Of a stretch of 64,000 bases of DNA, positions 42,761 through 52,549 are shown one piece after another. Location: contig CAIWVP010000013.1 of NCBI GenBank assembly GCA_903916195.1, positions 1 through 64,000 of the forward strand. Reading direction: 5' to 3'. Each line of letters begins with the position of its first letter. The first letter of the stretch is position 1. Position numbers and translations under genes: made by a program. The notes below the pieces were generated by a model that had not been told where the DNA came from, searched no databases, and saw nothing but the letters and a program-made list of their open reading frames with translations. Source of the stretch: an uncultured Verrucomicrobiota bacterium (GTDB lineage: Bacteria > Verrucomicrobiota > Verrucomicrobiia > Limisphaerales > UBA9464).

Positions 42761-44302
42761 ATGAAGAACCCGCTACACCCGTCATCGCCAGCGCGCGCCG
42801 CGCGCTGGGCCAAGATCCTGCCCGGCCTGTTGCTGGCAGCCACCGCGCTCGCCGCCGACAGCCCGGGCGCGTCGCCCAAGGTCATCGATCCGGAGATCCA
42901 GGGCGAGGAGAAGGCCGTGCTCACCCATGCGCCGATGGTGCCGCCGCCGATCACCCGACGGCATGCGACCAAGGTCCTCGTCGACGTCGAGGTGAAGGAG
43001 GTCGTGCGCCGGTTGGCGGACGGCGTGGACTACCTTTTCTGGACGTTCGGAGGGGAGGTCCCCGGCCTGTTCATCCGGGTGAGGGAGGGCGACCTGGTCG
43101 AGTTCACGCTTGAGAACCATCCGTCGTCGAAGATGCCGCACAACATCGATCTGCACGCCGTCACCGGCCCGGGCGGCGGTGCCGCGTCGTCGTTCACCGC
43201 GCCAGGGCATTCGTCCCGGTTCTCGTTCAAGGCGCTGAACCCGGGCCTCTACGTCTACCATTGCGCGACCGCGCCGGTGCCCATGCACATCGGCAACGGC
43301 ATGTACGGGCTCATCCTCGTCGAGCCGAAGGAGGGGCTCCCGAAGGTGGACCGCGAATACTACGTGATGCAGGGCGATGTCTACACCACGGGCAGATACG
43401 GCACGCCCGGCCTGCAGACCTTCGACCAGGAGAAGGCCATCGACGAGCGGCCGACCTATGTCGTCTTCAACGGATCCGTCGGCGCGCTCGTGGGCGACCA
43501 TGCCATCACGGCCAAAGTCGGCGAGACGGTGCGGCTCTACGTCGGCAACGGCGGGCCCAACCTGCTCTCGTCGTTCCACGTGATCGGCGAGATCTTCGAC
43601 CGTGTCTATCCCGAGGGCGGCACCGTCGCGTCGCAGCAGAACGTCCAGACCACGCTCGTCCCGGCCGGCGGATCGGCCATCGTCGACTTCAAGGTGCAGG
43701 TACCGGGCACGTTCGTGATCGTGGACCACTCGCTTTCCCGGGCCTTCAACAAAGGCGCGCTCGGCATGCTGAAGGTCAGCGGCAAGGAGGACCTGCTCGT
43801 CTATTCCGGCAAGGAGGTCGATGCGGTGTATCTCGGACGACAGGCCGAGGCGGGCAGCGATTCTGAGAAGAAGGTCGCGTCGTTGCAGGCGCAGATGAAG
43901 GAGGCCATCAAGACCGACCCGCGCATCGCCAGCCTGACCAAGGAGATCCAGGTCGAGAAGGGCAAGCAGGTCTTCATGCAGACCTGTTTCGTGTGTCATC
44001 AGGTGGAAGGGCAGGGCATCCCGGGGCAGATCCCGCCGTTGGCCAAGTCGGACTTCTTGATGGCGGACAAGGAACGTGCCGTGCGGACCGTCCTGCAAGG
44101 CATGTCGGGCGAGGTCACCGTCAACGGGACCAAGTTCAGCGGCACGATGATCCCGCTGAACTATCTTCCCGACGAGGACATCGCCAACGCGGTCACCTAC
44201 GTGCGCAACAGTTGGGGCAACAGCGGGGACGCGGTGAGCGTCGCCGAGGTCCGTCGCATCCGTAGCGAAGCCCCGCCACCGCCGGCCAACACCTTCGAAT
44301 GA
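42761..44302 (+). CDS. nirK: Copper nitrite reductase with C-terminal cytochrome c (three-domain NirK)
   Basis: Reduces nitrite to nitric oxide in the periplasm. The 513-residue product has a signal ([14 protein letters not shown]), two cupredoxin domains and a heme domain. Copper ligands are visible: [12 protein letters not shown] (type 1/2 His and the catalytic Asp), [18 protein letters not shown] (type 1 Cys, His, Met and a type 2 His), and VIVDHSL (remaining type 2 His). The C-terminal domain carries [11 protein letters not shown], so the enzyme can receive electrons directly through its heme. An FNR-like site lies upstream. Neither nitric-oxide nor nitrous-oxide reductase genes are in the window. 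Confidence 0.96.
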   Translation: MKNPLHPSSPARAARWAKILPGLLLAATALAADSPGASPKVIDPEIQGEEKAVLTHAPMVPPPITRRHATKVLVDVEVKEVVRRLADGVDYLFWTFGGEVPGLFIRVREGDLVEFTLENHPSSKMPHNIDLHAVTGPGGGAASSFTAPGHSSRFSFKALNPGLYVYHCATAPVPMHIGNGMYGLILVEPKEGLPKVDREYYVMQGDVYTTGRYGTPGLQTFDQEKAIDERPTYVVFNGSVGALVGDHAITAKVGETVRLYVGNGGPNLLSSFHVIGEIFDRVYPEGGTVASQQNVQTTLVPAGGSAIVDFKVQVPGTFVIVDHSLSRAFNKGALGMLKVSGKEDLLVYSGKEVDAVYLGRQAEAGSDSEKKVASLQAQMKEAIKTDPRIASLTKEIQVEKGKQVFMQTCFVCHQVEGQGIPGQIPPLAKSDFLMADKERAVRTVLQGMSGEVTVNGTKFSGTMIPLNYLPDEDIANAVTYVRNSWGNSGDAVSVAEVRRIRSEAPPPPANTFE

Positions 44303-44312
44303 GAAGCCGACG

Positions 44313-45275
44313 ATGAGCCCCATCCGAGAACCTCTCGGCCCGACGAGCGGGCCGCCGACCCAGCCCCTGCGACCGGCGGTCCATCGCCGGATCGCGGACG
44401 ACCGCCGGGTGATGGCGCTCGGTCCTTCGAAGCCGCGGCTCGCGAGGCCGATGACCGTGTTCTTGTCCATCGCCTGTCTCATGACCTTCGCCAAGGTGCT
44501 CGCATCGGGAGTTCCGGAGGGGACCCGCCCACCGGTCGGCATGGTCACCGTGCCCGCCGGTGTCTACCAGCCGCCCTTCCGTAGCGAGACCGACGCCAAG
44601 CAGGTGCCGGTCAAGGCGTTCGCGCTGGACCGTTTGCCGGTCACGAACGGCGACTTCCTCGGGTTCGTCCGCGCCAACCCACGTTGGCGCCGGTCACAGG
44701 TGAAACGGCTCTTCGCGGACGTCAACTATCTTGCGGACTGGAACGGCGATCTGGAGCCGGGCGCCTCCTCGCCGGTGGACAGCCCGGTGACCCAGGTCTC
44801 TTGGTTCGCGGCCAAGGCCTACGCGTCATGGAAGGGCAAGCGTCTTCCCACCACATCCGAGTGGGAAATCGCCGCCGCCGCGAGCCCCACGCGTCCCGAC
44901 GGCGAGAACGACGCCGATTTCCAGAGGCAGATCGCCGCATGGCATTCGGCCCCTTCGCCCGGCCGTCTGCCCGCGGTCGGCGGCGGCCGGGCGAACTGTT
45001 TCGGCGTGCTGGACCTGCACGGCCTTGTTTGGGAGTGGGTGTCGGACTTCAACACCGCGATGGTCACCGGCGACGCGCGCGGCGATGCGGGGCTTGAGCG
45101 GCGGCTCTTCTGCGGCAGCGGTTCGCAGACGGCGAAGAACCCGACGGACTACGCGGCCTTCCTCCGCTTCGGTCTCCGCAGCAGCCTGCAAGCATCCTAC
45201 GCTGTCCACAACCTCGGCTTCCGCTGCGCCCAAGACCTGCCTGAGCTATCCGTCCTCCCGCCCCCGGCCCCATGA
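44313..45275 (+). CDS. NirV-like SUMF1/formylglycine-generating-enzyme domain protein
   Basis: A SUMF1-fold protein 10 nt after nirK, like the nirV gene that follows nirK in some denitrifiers. It has AFALDRLPVTNGDFLGFV, SWFAAKAYASWKGKRLPTTSEWEIAAAA, DLHGLVWEWVSDF and NLGFRCA. The paired cysteines that oxidise sulfatases in true formylglycine enzymes are not evident, so it is probably not a sulfatase activator. The start at 44313 gives 320 residues; an ATG at 44451 (MTVFLSIACLMTFAKVLASG) would begin directly at a signal-like helix and is a good alternative. Confidence 0.82.
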   Translation: MSPIREPLGPTSGPPTQPLRPAVHRRIADDRRVMALGPSKPRLARPMTVFLSIACLMTFAKVLASGVPEGTRPPVGMVTVPAGVYQPPFRSETDAKQVPVKAFALDRLPVTNGDFLGFVRANPRWRRSQVKRLFADVNYLADWNGDLEPGASSPVDSPVTQVSWFAAKAYASWKGKRLPTTSEWEIAAAASPTRPDGENDADFQRQIAAWHSAPSPGRLPAVGGGRANCFGVLDLHGLVWEWVSDFNTAMVTGDARGDAGLERRLFCGSGSQTAKNPTDYAAFLRFGLRSSLQASYAVHNLGFRCAQDLPELSVLPPPAP

Positions 45276-45913
45276 AGACTTGTCTCGCGTCGTCCATCGC
45301 TCTCGGTCTCGGTCTCGTGATGGTCCTGCGGGCAGGTCCGGTCACGACGTCCGTTGTCACCCATCTTCCGCCCTGCTGTCGCGCCTTGCCCACTACGAAC
45401 GAGCCTTCCGAGAGATCGCTTTATCTGCTCGAATCCACTTGGACCTCCGATGTCGGTCGCAAGGTGAAGCTCGGCGTGTTGCGCGGACGCCGACAGGTGC
45501 TGGCCATGGTCTTCACCCGCTGCGAATTCGCCTGCCCCATCATCGTGGACGACCTTCAACGGATCCAGCGGACCCTCGCGCCGGAACTGCGCGACCAGGT
45601 GGATTTCGTGCTCGTCAGCTTCGACCCGGAACGCGACACCCCCGGGGTCCTGCGCGCCTATCGTCAGCAGATGCACCTTGGTGAGGACCACTGGACCCTG
45701 CTCACGGGGCGGCCTGACGACGTGCGCGAGCTCGCTGTCCTGCTCGGCGTGAACTACCAGCGCGATGCGCGCGGCCAGTTCGCCCATTCCAACGTCATCA
45801 CGGTGCTCAACGCCGAGGGCGAGATCATCCACCGTCAAGTCGGCCTGGGCCGAGGACCAGCGGAGACGGTCGCCGCGCTCACCGCGACCTTGCCGGCCGA
45901 GGCCAAACGTTAG
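45272..45913 (+). CDS. SCO1/SenC-type copper chaperone
   Basis: A 213-residue thioredoxin-fold protein with N-terminal signal (MKTCLASSIALGLGLVMVLRA). The copper-binding FTRCEFACPIIVDDLQ (CxxxC) and the distal histidine in FAHSN are intact; VSFDPERDTPGVL is the standard SCO segment. It probably supplies copper to NirK or a terminal oxidase. ATG overlaps the stop of the SUMF1 gene, so nirK, the SUMF1 gene and this gene form a coupled unit. Confidence 0.93.
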   Translation: MKTCLASSIALGLGLVMVLRAGPVTTSVVTHLPPCCRALPTTNEPSERSLYLLESTWTSDVGRKVKLGVLRGRRQVLAMVFTRCEFACPIIVDDLQRIQRTLAPELRDQVDFVLVSFDPERDTPGVLRAYRQQMHLGEDHWTLLTGRPDDVRELAVLLGVNYQRDARGQFAHSNVITVLNAEGEIIHRQVGLGRGPAETVAALTATLPAEAKR

Positions 45914-45961
45914 GTCCCGTGATGAGCGCGACGCCGGCAGTGCCGCAGCGGGGGCTGGTGC

Positions 45962-46408
45962 TCAGACAGTCCGGCAACCGAGCGTGAGAAGCACGTTGGC
46001 CCACAGGGCCTGGTCACCGGTCTGCACGGTGAGCACATGGTCGGGCGACTCGACGGCTTTGTAGAAATCCCACTTCAGAACCGGCAGCAGCCGTAGTTCA
46101 GGGTCGTTCGCTGCCAAGATCTCACGGAATTCCGCCCACGCAGGAGGTTCGCCGAACTTGGCGTAAGCGTCGTCCGCCGGGATGCCCATGGTGTTCACGA
46201 GATCCACCGGGACCGCGCTCAGGATGGTCTTCAGCACCTGCGCGACCGTGACACAGCCGGGCGCCAGGTTGAGATGGATCACCTGTGCGTTCGGGCCTTT
46301 CTTCGTCGAAGCGGGATAGTTGCCGTCGGCGATGAGGACCTTCGCGTGGTGGCCCGCGCGGCCGAGGATGGCGTTGATCTCAGGATGGATCAGGGAGTGC
46401 TTGAGCAT
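45962..46408 (-). CDS. RbsD/FucU family sugar mutarotase
   Basis: A 148-residue protein with MLKHSLIHPEINAILGRAGHHAKVLIADGNYPAST, the conserved N-terminus with the catalytic His region, and a C-terminal WDFYKAVESPDHVLTVQTGDQALWANVLLTLG. The family interconverts anomers of ribose or fucose. FucU is nearer in pattern than RbsD, but the substrate is not certain. The ATG at 46408 is chosen over the longer track ORF. It is convergent with the SCO gene. Confidence 0.88.
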   Translation of the reverse strand: MLKHSLIHPEINAILGRAGHHAKVLIADGNYPASTKKGPNAQVIHLNLAPGCVTVAQVLKTILSAVPVDLVNTMGIPADDAYAKFGEPPAWAEFREILAANDPELRLLPVLKWDFYKAVESPDHVLTVQTGDQALWANVLLTLGCRTV

Positions 46409-46883
46409 GGGGGGACGCTTGGAGGCCGGGCCGAAAATTTCAACCCCGAACCCGGGGAGGGCCGCTCCATGATTCCCCGGTTTCGTTGAGTCCTGGGGCG
46501 AAAGAAATCCAGCCGAGGCCTGTTCGTCATCTCCGCCCACCATGTCGCCCCGGCACCCAGTCGGCTCCTTGTTCACTGGAAGCCCTCGACATTCCGGACC
46601 TTCGCAGATTTTTTGCAGGGGCCTGGCTTTCGCGCCGAAATTCAACAGAAGGCCTTCAAACAGGAGGTTTCATCGACTCTATCGCCAGCGCATCCCGTGT
46701 CGGTCCGCGAAAAAAATCAAAAAAGGTATTGCGGCAAAGCCTCCAATTCCTAAGCTCTGCGCTCCCGTTTCAATTGTAACTGGTTGATGCGGGGAGTCGG
46801 TTAGGCCGACAACCAATCCGCTCCACGCGGGGAGGGAATTATGGCCGAACCCCGCGTGAGCTCCGCTTCGTGATTTTTTTGCT
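46409..46883. other. Leader and promoter region of the ribosomal cluster
   Basis: No gene is convincing here. A hairpin at 46826-46857 (acgcgggg, 17-nt loop, ccccgcgt) is followed about 16 nt later by a run of seven T residues just before the rplB start, which could make a terminator or attenuator. A smaller gtcgg/ccgac hairpin lies around 46796. The promoter for the 13-kb cluster should lie in this stretch; no clear -35/-10 pair was picked. Confidence 0.5.
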
Positions 46884-47732
46884 GTGAAAACGTTTAGACC
46901 GTTAACGCCGTCCCAGCGGTATACGACCGTGCAGGATTTTTCGGACGTCACAAAGACGTACCCGGAAAGTTCGCTTGTGTTCACCAAGAAGAAGACTGGT
47001 GGCCGCAACAACTACGGCCGGGTGACCGCCCGCGCCATAGGTGGCGGGCACAAGCAGAAGATTCGCATCGTCGACTTCATGCGAAAGAAGTTCGGTGTGC
47101 CGGCGACCGTCGTCGCCATCGAATACGATCCGGGCCGGAGTGCCCGTATCGCCCTCTTGGAGTATTCCGACAAGGAGAAGACGTACATCGTTGCTCCGGA
47201 CGGAATCAAAGTCGGCGACACCCTGATGAGCGGTGATGCGGCGGCCCCGACTGTCGGGAACGCGCTTCCTCTTGGCAGCATCCCGGTCGGCGTCAGCATC
47301 CACAACATCGAACTCGTGCCGGGCCGTGGTGCCCAGATCGTCCGGTCCGCCGGTTCGTTCGCGACGTTGATGTCGCGGGACGGCGGGTATGCCCAGGTCA
47401 AGTTGCCGTCGGGTGAGATCCGGTTGATCCACGAGCGTTGCTTGGCCACCATCGGTCAGGTAGGCAATGCCCAATGGGAGAATATCACCATCGGCAAAGC
47501 TGGCCGCAATGTGTGGTTGGGCAAGCGAGGGATGAGCCGCGGCATGGTCCGCAACCCGGTCGACCACCCGAACGGTGGCGGTCAGGGCAAATCTAAGGGT
47601 GGTGGCGGACGCCAGCACCTGATGTCGCCGTGGGGCAAACTTGCCAAGGGTGCCCGCACCCGCAACAAACGCAAGATTTCGAACCGGTTCATCCTGGTTC
47701 GTCGCGATGGTCGGCCGATGAAACTCAAGTAA
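46884..47732 (+). CDS. rplB: 50S ribosomal protein L2
   Basis: A core 23S-binding protein near the peptidyl-transferase centre. The 282-residue product starts at GTG and has [24 protein letters not shown], the RNA-binding core, and the C-terminal [21 protein letters not shown] loop. In most bacteria that loop reads VDHPHGGGEG; here the second histidine is Asn and the Glu is Gln. It is the first gene of the cluster: rpsJ, rplC, rplD and rplW, usually upstream, are missing here. Confidence 0.97.
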   Translation: MKTFRPLTPSQRYTTVQDFSDVTKTYPESSLVFTKKKTGGRNNYGRVTARAIGGGHKQKIRIVDFMRKKFGVPATVVAIEYDPGRSARIALLEYSDKEKTYIVAPDGIKVGDTLMSGDAAAPTVGNALPLGSIPVGVSIHNIELVPGRGAQIVRSAGSFATLMSRDGGYAQVKLPSGEIRLIHERCLATIGQVGNAQWENITIGKAGRNVWLGKRGMSRGMVRNPVDHPNGGGQGKSKGGGGRQHLMSPWGKLAKGARTRNKRKISNRFILVRRDGRPMKLK

Positions 47733-47736
47733 GCGT

Positions 47737-48018
47737 ATGGGACGTTCACTAAAAAAGGGTCCGTTTGTCGACCTGTATCTGTTGGACAAAGTCGAGAAGG
47801 CCAAGACTGCAAAGTCGAAGTTGCCGATCAAGACTTGGTCTCGTCGGTCCACCATCACGCCCGATTTCGTCGGGCTGACGTTCAATGTCCACAACGGGAG
47901 GGCATTCATCCCGGTGTTCGTGACCGAGAACATGGTCGGGCATAAATTGGGAGAGTTCTCGATCACCCGGACCTTCAAGAAGCACGGCGCCCACACGGCC
48001 AAGGCTGAAGCCAAGTAG
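47737..48018 (+). CDS. rpsS: 30S ribosomal protein S19
   Basis: A head protein of the 30S subunit. 93 residues starting [12 protein letters not shown], with [30 protein letters not shown] and the FKKHG segment of the family. It follows rplB at 4 nt. Confidence 0.97.
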   Translation: MGRSLKKGPFVDLYLLDKVEKAKTAKSKLPIKTWSRRSTITPDFVGLTFNVHNGRAFIPVFVTENMVGHKLGEFSITRTFKKHGAHTAKAEAK

Positions 48019-48032
48019 TCCTAAGGATTCGC

Positions 48033-48365
48033 ATGGAAGTCACCGCCACATACAAAAATCTCCGGATGTCCGCCCAGAAGGCGCGCGAAGTCGTGCGCCA
48101 AGTCAGGGGGATGAACGCGGTCCAAGCGCTCTCCACGCTCGGCTTTGTGCGCCGCAAGGCTGCCACCGCCGTCGCGAAGACGCTCAAGTCCGCGATCGCC
48201 AACGCCGAGAACAACCACGGTCTCAAGTCCGAGACCTTGGTCATCGCCGAGGCTCACGCTCTCACCGCCGGCAGCATGAAACGCTTTCTGCCCAAGGCGC
48301 GTGGGTCCGCCGGTCCCATGCTGAAGCGCAGCTGCCATATCAAAATCGTTCTCACGAACAAGTAA
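48033..48365 (+). CDS. rplV: 50S ribosomal protein L22
   Basis: Lines the exit tunnel of the 50S subunit. 110 residues with [20 protein letters not shown] and [21 protein letters not shown], where the tunnel hairpin lies. A clear aaggatt precedes the ATG. Confidence 0.97.
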   Translation: MEVTATYKNLRMSAQKAREVVRQVRGMNAVQALSTLGFVRRKAATAVAKTLKSAIANAENNHGLKSETLVIAEAHALTAGSMKRFLPKARGSAGPMLKRSCHIKIVLTNK

Positions 48366-48369
48366 GCAT

Positions 48370-49035
48370 ATGGGCCAGAAAACAAATCCGATAGGCTTCC
48401 GCATCCCGGTCAACCATGACTGGCGCTCGAAGTGGTTCGCGTCCAACAAGGAGTTCGGGGCTCTGTTGCACGAGGACCGCATCATCCGGGAGACCCTCCA
48501 TCGTCGCCTCGAGTCGGCGTCCGTCCCTCGTATCAACATCGAACGCGCCGCGTCCCGTTGCCGCGTCACGATTTTCACGGCGCGTCCTGGTGTCGTCATC
48601 GGTCGCAAGGGCACCGAAATCGACAAGTTGAAGGAAGATCTTTCGAAGCTGACCGGCAAGGATGTCTATGTCGACATCCAAGAGGTCAAGCAGCCCGAGA
48701 TCGACGCACAGTTGGTGGCGGTCAACATCGCCATCCAGTTGGAACGGCGTATCTCCTTCCGCCGCGCCATGAAAAAAGCGTTGCAGACCGCGATGGATTT
48801 CGGTGCCGAAGGCATCAAGGTCCGCTGCGGCGGCCGGCTCGGCGGCGCGGAGATTTCCCGCGTGGAGACATACCACGAGGGTAGTGTTCCTTTGCACACG
48901 TTGCGCGCCAACATCGACTACGGCTTCACTGAAGCCCGCACGATGTACGGCAAGCTGGGTATCAAGGTCTGGATATGCAAAGGCGAGATCAAGAAGGCGC
49001 CTTTGACCACGAAGACGACCGAGGCTTCCGCCTAG
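48370..49035 (+). CDS. rpsC: 30S ribosomal protein S3
   Basis: A head protein at the mRNA entry site with a KH domain. 221 residues: [23 protein letters not shown], the KH loop [15 protein letters not shown], and [37 protein letters not shown]. It follows rplV at 4 nt. Confidence 0.97.
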   Translation: MGQKTNPIGFRIPVNHDWRSKWFASNKEFGALLHEDRIIRETLHRRLESASVPRINIERAASRCRVTIFTARPGVVIGRKGTEIDKLKEDLSKLTGKDVYVDIQEVKQPEIDAQLVAVNIAIQLERRISFRRAMKKALQTAMDFGAEGIKVRCGGRLGGAEISRVETYHEGSVPLHTLRANIDYGFTEARTMYGKLGIKVWICKGEIKKAPLTTKTTEASA

Positions 49036-49072
49036 GTCCGCCGACAACCACCATTTCTAGAAGAGAGCGTTT

Positions 49073-49492
49073 ATGGCTTTGATGCCGGCCAGAGTAAAGT
49101 ATCGGAAAATGCACCGCGGTCATAGGACCGGTCTCGCGTCCCGCGGGAACGCGGTTGCGTTCGGTGAGTACGCCCTGCAGGCGTTGGAACGTTGCTGGCT
49201 GGACACCAAGCAGATCGAGGCAGCTCGTGTCGCGGTGACCCGCTACATGAAACGTCGCGGCAAGGTGTGGATCCGTGTCTTCCCCGACAAGAGCTACACC
49301 AAGAAGCCTCTCGAAGTCCGGATGGGTACCGGCAAAGGCGCCGTCGAATCTTGGGTCGCTGTCATCCGCCCCGCGAACATCCTGTTCGAGGTGGACGGTG
49401 TCACCGAGGCGGTCGCCAGGGAGGCGATGCGTCTTGCCTCCACCAAGCTCCCCATCTCCACGAAGTTCATCGTCCGGCGCAAGCTGGCTTGA
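49073..49492 (+). CDS. rplP: 50S ribosomal protein L16
   Basis: Contacts tRNA near the A and P sites. 139 residues: [23 protein letters not shown], then [60 protein letters not shown], all typical. A gap of 37 nt with gaagagag precedes the start. Confidence 0.97.
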   Translation: MALMPARVKYRKMHRGHRTGLASRGNAVAFGEYALQALERCWLDTKQIEAARVAVTRYMKRRGKVWIRVFPDKSYTKKPLEVRMGTGKGAVESWVAVIRPANILFEVDGVTEAVAREAMRLASTKLPISTKFIVRRKLA

Positions 49493-49502
49493 GGAAGACC
49501 AC

Positions 49503-49712
49503 ATGGCTAAAACTGTTTTCAGCGATCTGTCCGCGCAGGAACTCAAGGCAAAGAGCCTTGATCTGCGGCAGGAGCTGTTCAATCTTACACTCCAGAAGGC
49601 GACCGCCCGGCTCGAGAAGCCGCACCGTATCCGCGAGCTGCGGAAGGAGATCGCCCGTGGTCAGACCCGTCTGACCGAATTGCGCAAGAAAACCGCCGCT
49701 CCGAAAGCTTGA
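49503..49712 (+). CDS. rpmC: 50S ribosomal protein L29
   Basis: A small protein at the tunnel exit, near where trigger factor and SRP dock. 69 residues: LSAQELKAKSLDLRQELFNLTLQKATARLEKPHRIRELRKEIARGQT, typical of L29. The track ORF starts far upstream in frame with it; the ATG at 49503, after gaggaag, is the real start. Confidence 0.96.
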   Translation: MAKTVFSDLSAQELKAKSLDLRQELFNLTLQKATARLEKPHRIRELRKEIARGQTRLTELRKKTAAPKA

Positions 49713-49718
49713 CGAACT

Positions 49719-50006
49719 ATGGCTGAGCAATCCCAAGTCCGCGGTCACCGCAAAGAACGTGTCGGAGAAGTGGTCTCCGACAAGATGACCAAGACCATCG
49801 TCGTCCGCGTCGAGCGCCGTTTCCAGCACCCGCAGTATAAGAAGGTCGTGAAGAGCTACAAGAAGCTCTACGCCCATGACGACGCCGAGCTCGCCTCCGT
49901 CGGTGACATCGTCAGGATCCAAGAGACCCGGCCGTTGTCGAAGACGAAGTGCTGGCGCCTGGTCGAGGTGCTCAACCCTGATGGGTCGAGCAAACCGAAA
50001 CCCTGA
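49719..50006 (+). CDS. rpsQ: 30S ribosomal protein S17
   Basis: An OB-fold 16S-binding protein. 95 residues: [44 protein letters not shown], then [23 protein letters not shown], all characteristic. Confidence 0.97.
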   Translation: MAEQSQVRGHRKERVGEVVSDKMTKTIVVRVERRFQHPQYKKVVKSYKKLYAHDDAELASVGDIVRIQETRPLSKTKCWRLVEVLNPDGSSKPKP

Positions 50007-50021
50007 TCCGAAAGACATTCT

Positions 50022-50387
50022 ATGCTTCAAGTACGCTCAGGTGCAGACGTCGCCGACAATACCGGTGCGAAAATCGCATGGGTCATCGGTGTGCTCGGTC
50101 GCAACCAACGTTATGCCGAGGTGGGTGACGTGATCAAGGTCCACATCAAGGAAGCCGCCCCGGACGGCTCCGTGAAAAAAGGCGAGGTCCAGGATGCGGT
50201 TGTCGTTCGGACCAAGAAGATTATCCGCCGCTCCGACGGGTCTTATGTCCGGTTCGACCGGAACGCCGTCGTCATCATCGACAAGGACCACAACCCTAAG
50301 GGGACCCGCATCTTCGGACCTGTCGCCCGGGAGTTGCGCGAAAAGAAGTTCATGAAGATCATCTCGCTCGCCCCTGAGGTGATCTGA
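50022..50387 (+). CDS. rplN: 50S ribosomal protein L14
   Basis: An intersubunit-face protein. 121 residues: [51 protein letters not shown] and [27 protein letters not shown], typical of L14. Confidence 0.97.
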   Translation: MLQVRSGADVADNTGAKIAWVIGVLGRNQRYAEVGDVIKVHIKEAAPDGSVKKGEVQDAVVVRTKKIIRRSDGSYVRFDRNAVVIIDKDHNPKGTRIFGPVARELREKKFMKIISLAPEVI

Positions 50388-50401
50388 CCGCTACACGAAC
50401 C

Positions 50402-50725
50402 ATGAAAGTGGAAACAAAACGATTGCATATCCGCAGCGGGGACGAGGTTGTCGTCATCGCAGGTTCCGCCAAAGGGCGGCGCGGCAAGGTGAAGGAAGTC
50501 CTCAACAAGAAGGCGGCCGTGGTCCTCGAAGGCTCCGATGAACGGAGCAAAGAGAACGACGAGAAACGTCGTCTTGTGAAGCCGGTCCTGCATCATCTCA
50601 CCAAGAGCCAGCAGAACCCGGAAGGCGGGCTCCTCTGGTTGGAGGGCTCCATCCATTCCTCGAACGTGATGAAAGTCGAGGAATTCGAACGCCGGAGCGC
50701 GAAGCGTTCCAAAGAAACCCGATAA
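50402..50725 (+). CDS. rplX: 50S ribosomal protein L24
   Basis: An assembly initiator that binds the 5' end of 23S rRNA. 107 residues with the KOW motif in HIRSGDEVVVIAGSAKGRRGKVKEVL. The middle is more divergent, with a charged ERSKENDEKRR insertion and HHLTKSQQNPEGGLLWLEGSIHSSNVM toward the end, matching the L24 IHxSNVM signature. Confidence 0.94.
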   Translation: MKVETKRLHIRSGDEVVVIAGSAKGRRGKVKEVLNKKAAVVLEGSDERSKENDEKRRLVKPVLHHLTKSQQNPEGGLLWLEGSIHSSNVMKVEEFERRSAKRSKETR

Positions 50726-50739
50726 TCTCCTAGACCGTC

Positions 50740-51279
50740 ATGAAGCCCCGTCTCTACACGAAGTACGTCCAAGAAGTGGTCCCAGCGCTCAAGGAGAAGC
50801 GCGGCTACACGAACGTGCACCAGATCCCGCGCATCGAAAAAATCGTAGTCAACATGGGCGTGAGCGCATCGGCCGAGAAAGGTTCGGTCGAGGAGGCGGT
50901 CAAGGACATGACCTCCATAACCGGCAGGAAGCCTGTCATCTGCAAGGCGAAAAAGAGCGTCGCGAACTTCAAGCTCCGGGAAGGCCAGGCCATCGGCTGC
51001 CGGGTGACCCTTCGTCGGGATGTGATGTACGAGTTCTTCGACCGGTTGGTGACCTCGACCCTTCCTCGCATCCGGGACTTCCGCGGGATCTCGGCCCGTC
51101 AGTTCGACGGACGCGGCAGTTTCTCGCTCGGACTTCCGGACCAGACGATCTTCCCCGAGATCGAACTCGAGAAAATCAAGCGGCAGCAGGGGATGGACAT
51201 CACCATCGTCACCACGGCTGACAACAACGAAGAGGCGTACGATCTCCTCAAGTTGATGGGTATGCCGTTCTCTAAGTAA
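50740..51279 (+). CDS. rplE: 50S ribosomal protein L5
   Basis: Binds 5S rRNA and contacts P-site tRNA. 179 residues: [64 protein letters not shown] and [33 protein letters not shown], typical of L5. Confidence 0.97.
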   Translation: MKPRLYTKYVQEVVPALKEKRGYTNVHQIPRIEKIVVNMGVSASAEKGSVEEAVKDMTSITGRKPVICKAKKSVANFKLREGQAIGCRVTLRRDVMYEFFDRLVTSTLPRIRDFRGISARQFDGRGSFSLGLPDQTIFPEIELEKIKRQQGMDITIVTTADNNEEAYDLLKLMGMPFSK

Positions 51280-51298
51280 ATTTTTCCAGAGACATCAT

Positions 51299-51568
51299 AT
51301 GGCCAAAACATCCTGGCGCGAACGCAACCTGAAGAAACAGGAGACGGTCAAGAAGTACGCCGCCGTCCGGGCGGAGCTGAAGGCCAAAGGGGACTATCTC
51401 GGTCTCCAGAAGCTTCCCAAGAACGCCAGCCCGGTCCGGGTGGTCAACCGGTGTAAGTTCAGCGGCCGTCGCCGCGGATATCTTCGCAAGTACGCCTGCT
51501 CCCGACTCACTTTCCGTGAAGCCGCTCTCGCCGGGCTCATCCCGGGCGTGATCAAGGCCAGTTGGTAA
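51299..51568 (+). CDS. rpsN: 30S ribosomal protein S14 (zinc-free long form)
   Basis: A 30S head protein. The 89-residue form ends in [39 protein letters not shown] and lacks the four-cysteine zinc site, so it is the longer C-minus type. The ATG at 51299 lies 19 nt after the rplE stop. Confidence 0.96.
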   Translation: MAKTSWRERNLKKQETVKKYAAVRAELKAKGDYLGLQKLPKNASPVRVVNRCKFSGRRRGYLRKYACSRLTFREAALAGLIPGVIKASW

Positions 51569-51580
51569 CCATTTGCCGCC

Positions 51581-51967
51581 ATGCACGACCCGATTTCAGA
51601 CCTTCTGACCCGCATCCGTAATGGGGGTCTCGCCCAGCACGCCGAAGTGGTCATCCCTCATTCCAAGATGAAGGAGTCCATCTCCCGGATCTTGAAGGAC
51701 GAGGGTTATATCTCTTCCGTCACGGTCGAGGGCTCCACCATCAAACAGATGAAGCTCCGCTTGAAGTACCAAGGTAAACAGAGCGTCATCGTCGGCCTGA
51801 AACAGGTCAGCACCCCTGGGCTCCGCCGCTATGTGAGCAGCTCGGAGATTCCTCGGGTCTTGGGCGGCATGGGTGTCGCCATCCTTTCGACCCCGAAAGG
51901 CCTCCTCACCGGGACCGAGGCGCGCAAACAAAACATCGGTGGAGAGCTCGTCTGCTTCGTTTGGTAA
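51581..51967 (+). CDS. rpsH: 30S ribosomal protein S8
   Basis: A central-domain 16S binder and, in E. coli, translational regulator of the spc operon. 128 residues: MHDPISDLLTRIRNGG, VVIPHSKMKESISRILKDEGYI and SSSEIPRVLGGMGVAILSTPKGLLTG, typical of S8. Confidence 0.97.
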   Translation: MHDPISDLLTRIRNGGLAQHAEVVIPHSKMKESISRILKDEGYISSVTVEGSTIKQMKLRLKYQGKQSVIVGLKQVSTPGLRRYVSSSEIPRVLGGMGVAILSTPKGLLTGTEARKQNIGGELVCFVW

Positions 51968-51976
51968 AGGATTCGT

Positions 51977-52513
51977 ATGTCCCGTATTGGTAAAACTCCG
52001 GTAGTGATCCCCGCTAAGGTCAAGGTGACCGTCGCCGGGAACCGTGTCTCCGTCGAAGGACCCAAGGGCAAGCTTGAGCTTGAACTTCCAGCCTTGACCA
52101 CCGCCAAAATCGACAGCGGAAACGTCCTCGTCCAGCGGGCCGACGACACGTCCCGCTCGAAGGCCATGCACGGGCTCGCCCGTGCCTTGGTCAACAATCT
52201 CGTCAAAGGCGTGAACGACGGCTTCCAGAAGAAGCTCGAGATCCAAGGCGTCGGCTTCAAAGCCGCGGTGCAGGGCGCTGTGGTGAACCTATCCCTCGGC
52301 TACAGCCACCCGATCCTCTATCCCATCCCCGCCGGTATCAAGGTGACGGTCGAGGAGAACACGAAGGTCACGATCGAAGGCGCGAGCAAAGAGGTCGTCG
52401 GCCGCGTCGCTTCCGAGATCCGCAGCTATTATCCTCCCGAGCCGTACAAGGGCAAAGGTGTCCGTTACGTCGGCGAGAAGGTCATCCGCAAGGAAGGCAA
52501 GACCGTCCAGTAA
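51977..52513 (+). CDS. rplF: 50S ribosomal protein L6
   Basis: Near the factor-binding site of the 50S subunit. 178 residues: MSRIGKTPVVIPAKVKVTVAGNRVSVEGPKGKLELELP, KLEIQGVGFKAAVQGAVVNLSLGYSHPILYPIP and YPPEPYKGKGVRYVGEKV, typical of L6. Confidence 0.97.
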   Translation: MSRIGKTPVVIPAKVKVTVAGNRVSVEGPKGKLELELPALTTAKIDSGNVLVQRADDTSRSKAMHGLARALVNNLVKGVNDGFQKKLEIQGVGFKAAVQGAVVNLSLGYSHPILYPIPAGIKVTVEENTKVTIEGASKEVVGRVASEIRSYYPPEPYKGKGVRYVGEKVIRKEGKTVQ

Positions 52514-52549
52514 GGTGTTTATCCTTCAACCACTGATTTCCGTCTCAGA

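Noticed and set aside
42782-44548. 588-residue minus ORF opposite nirK
   Set aside because: NirK copper and heme ligands are intact on the plus strand; the minus frame lacks any domain.
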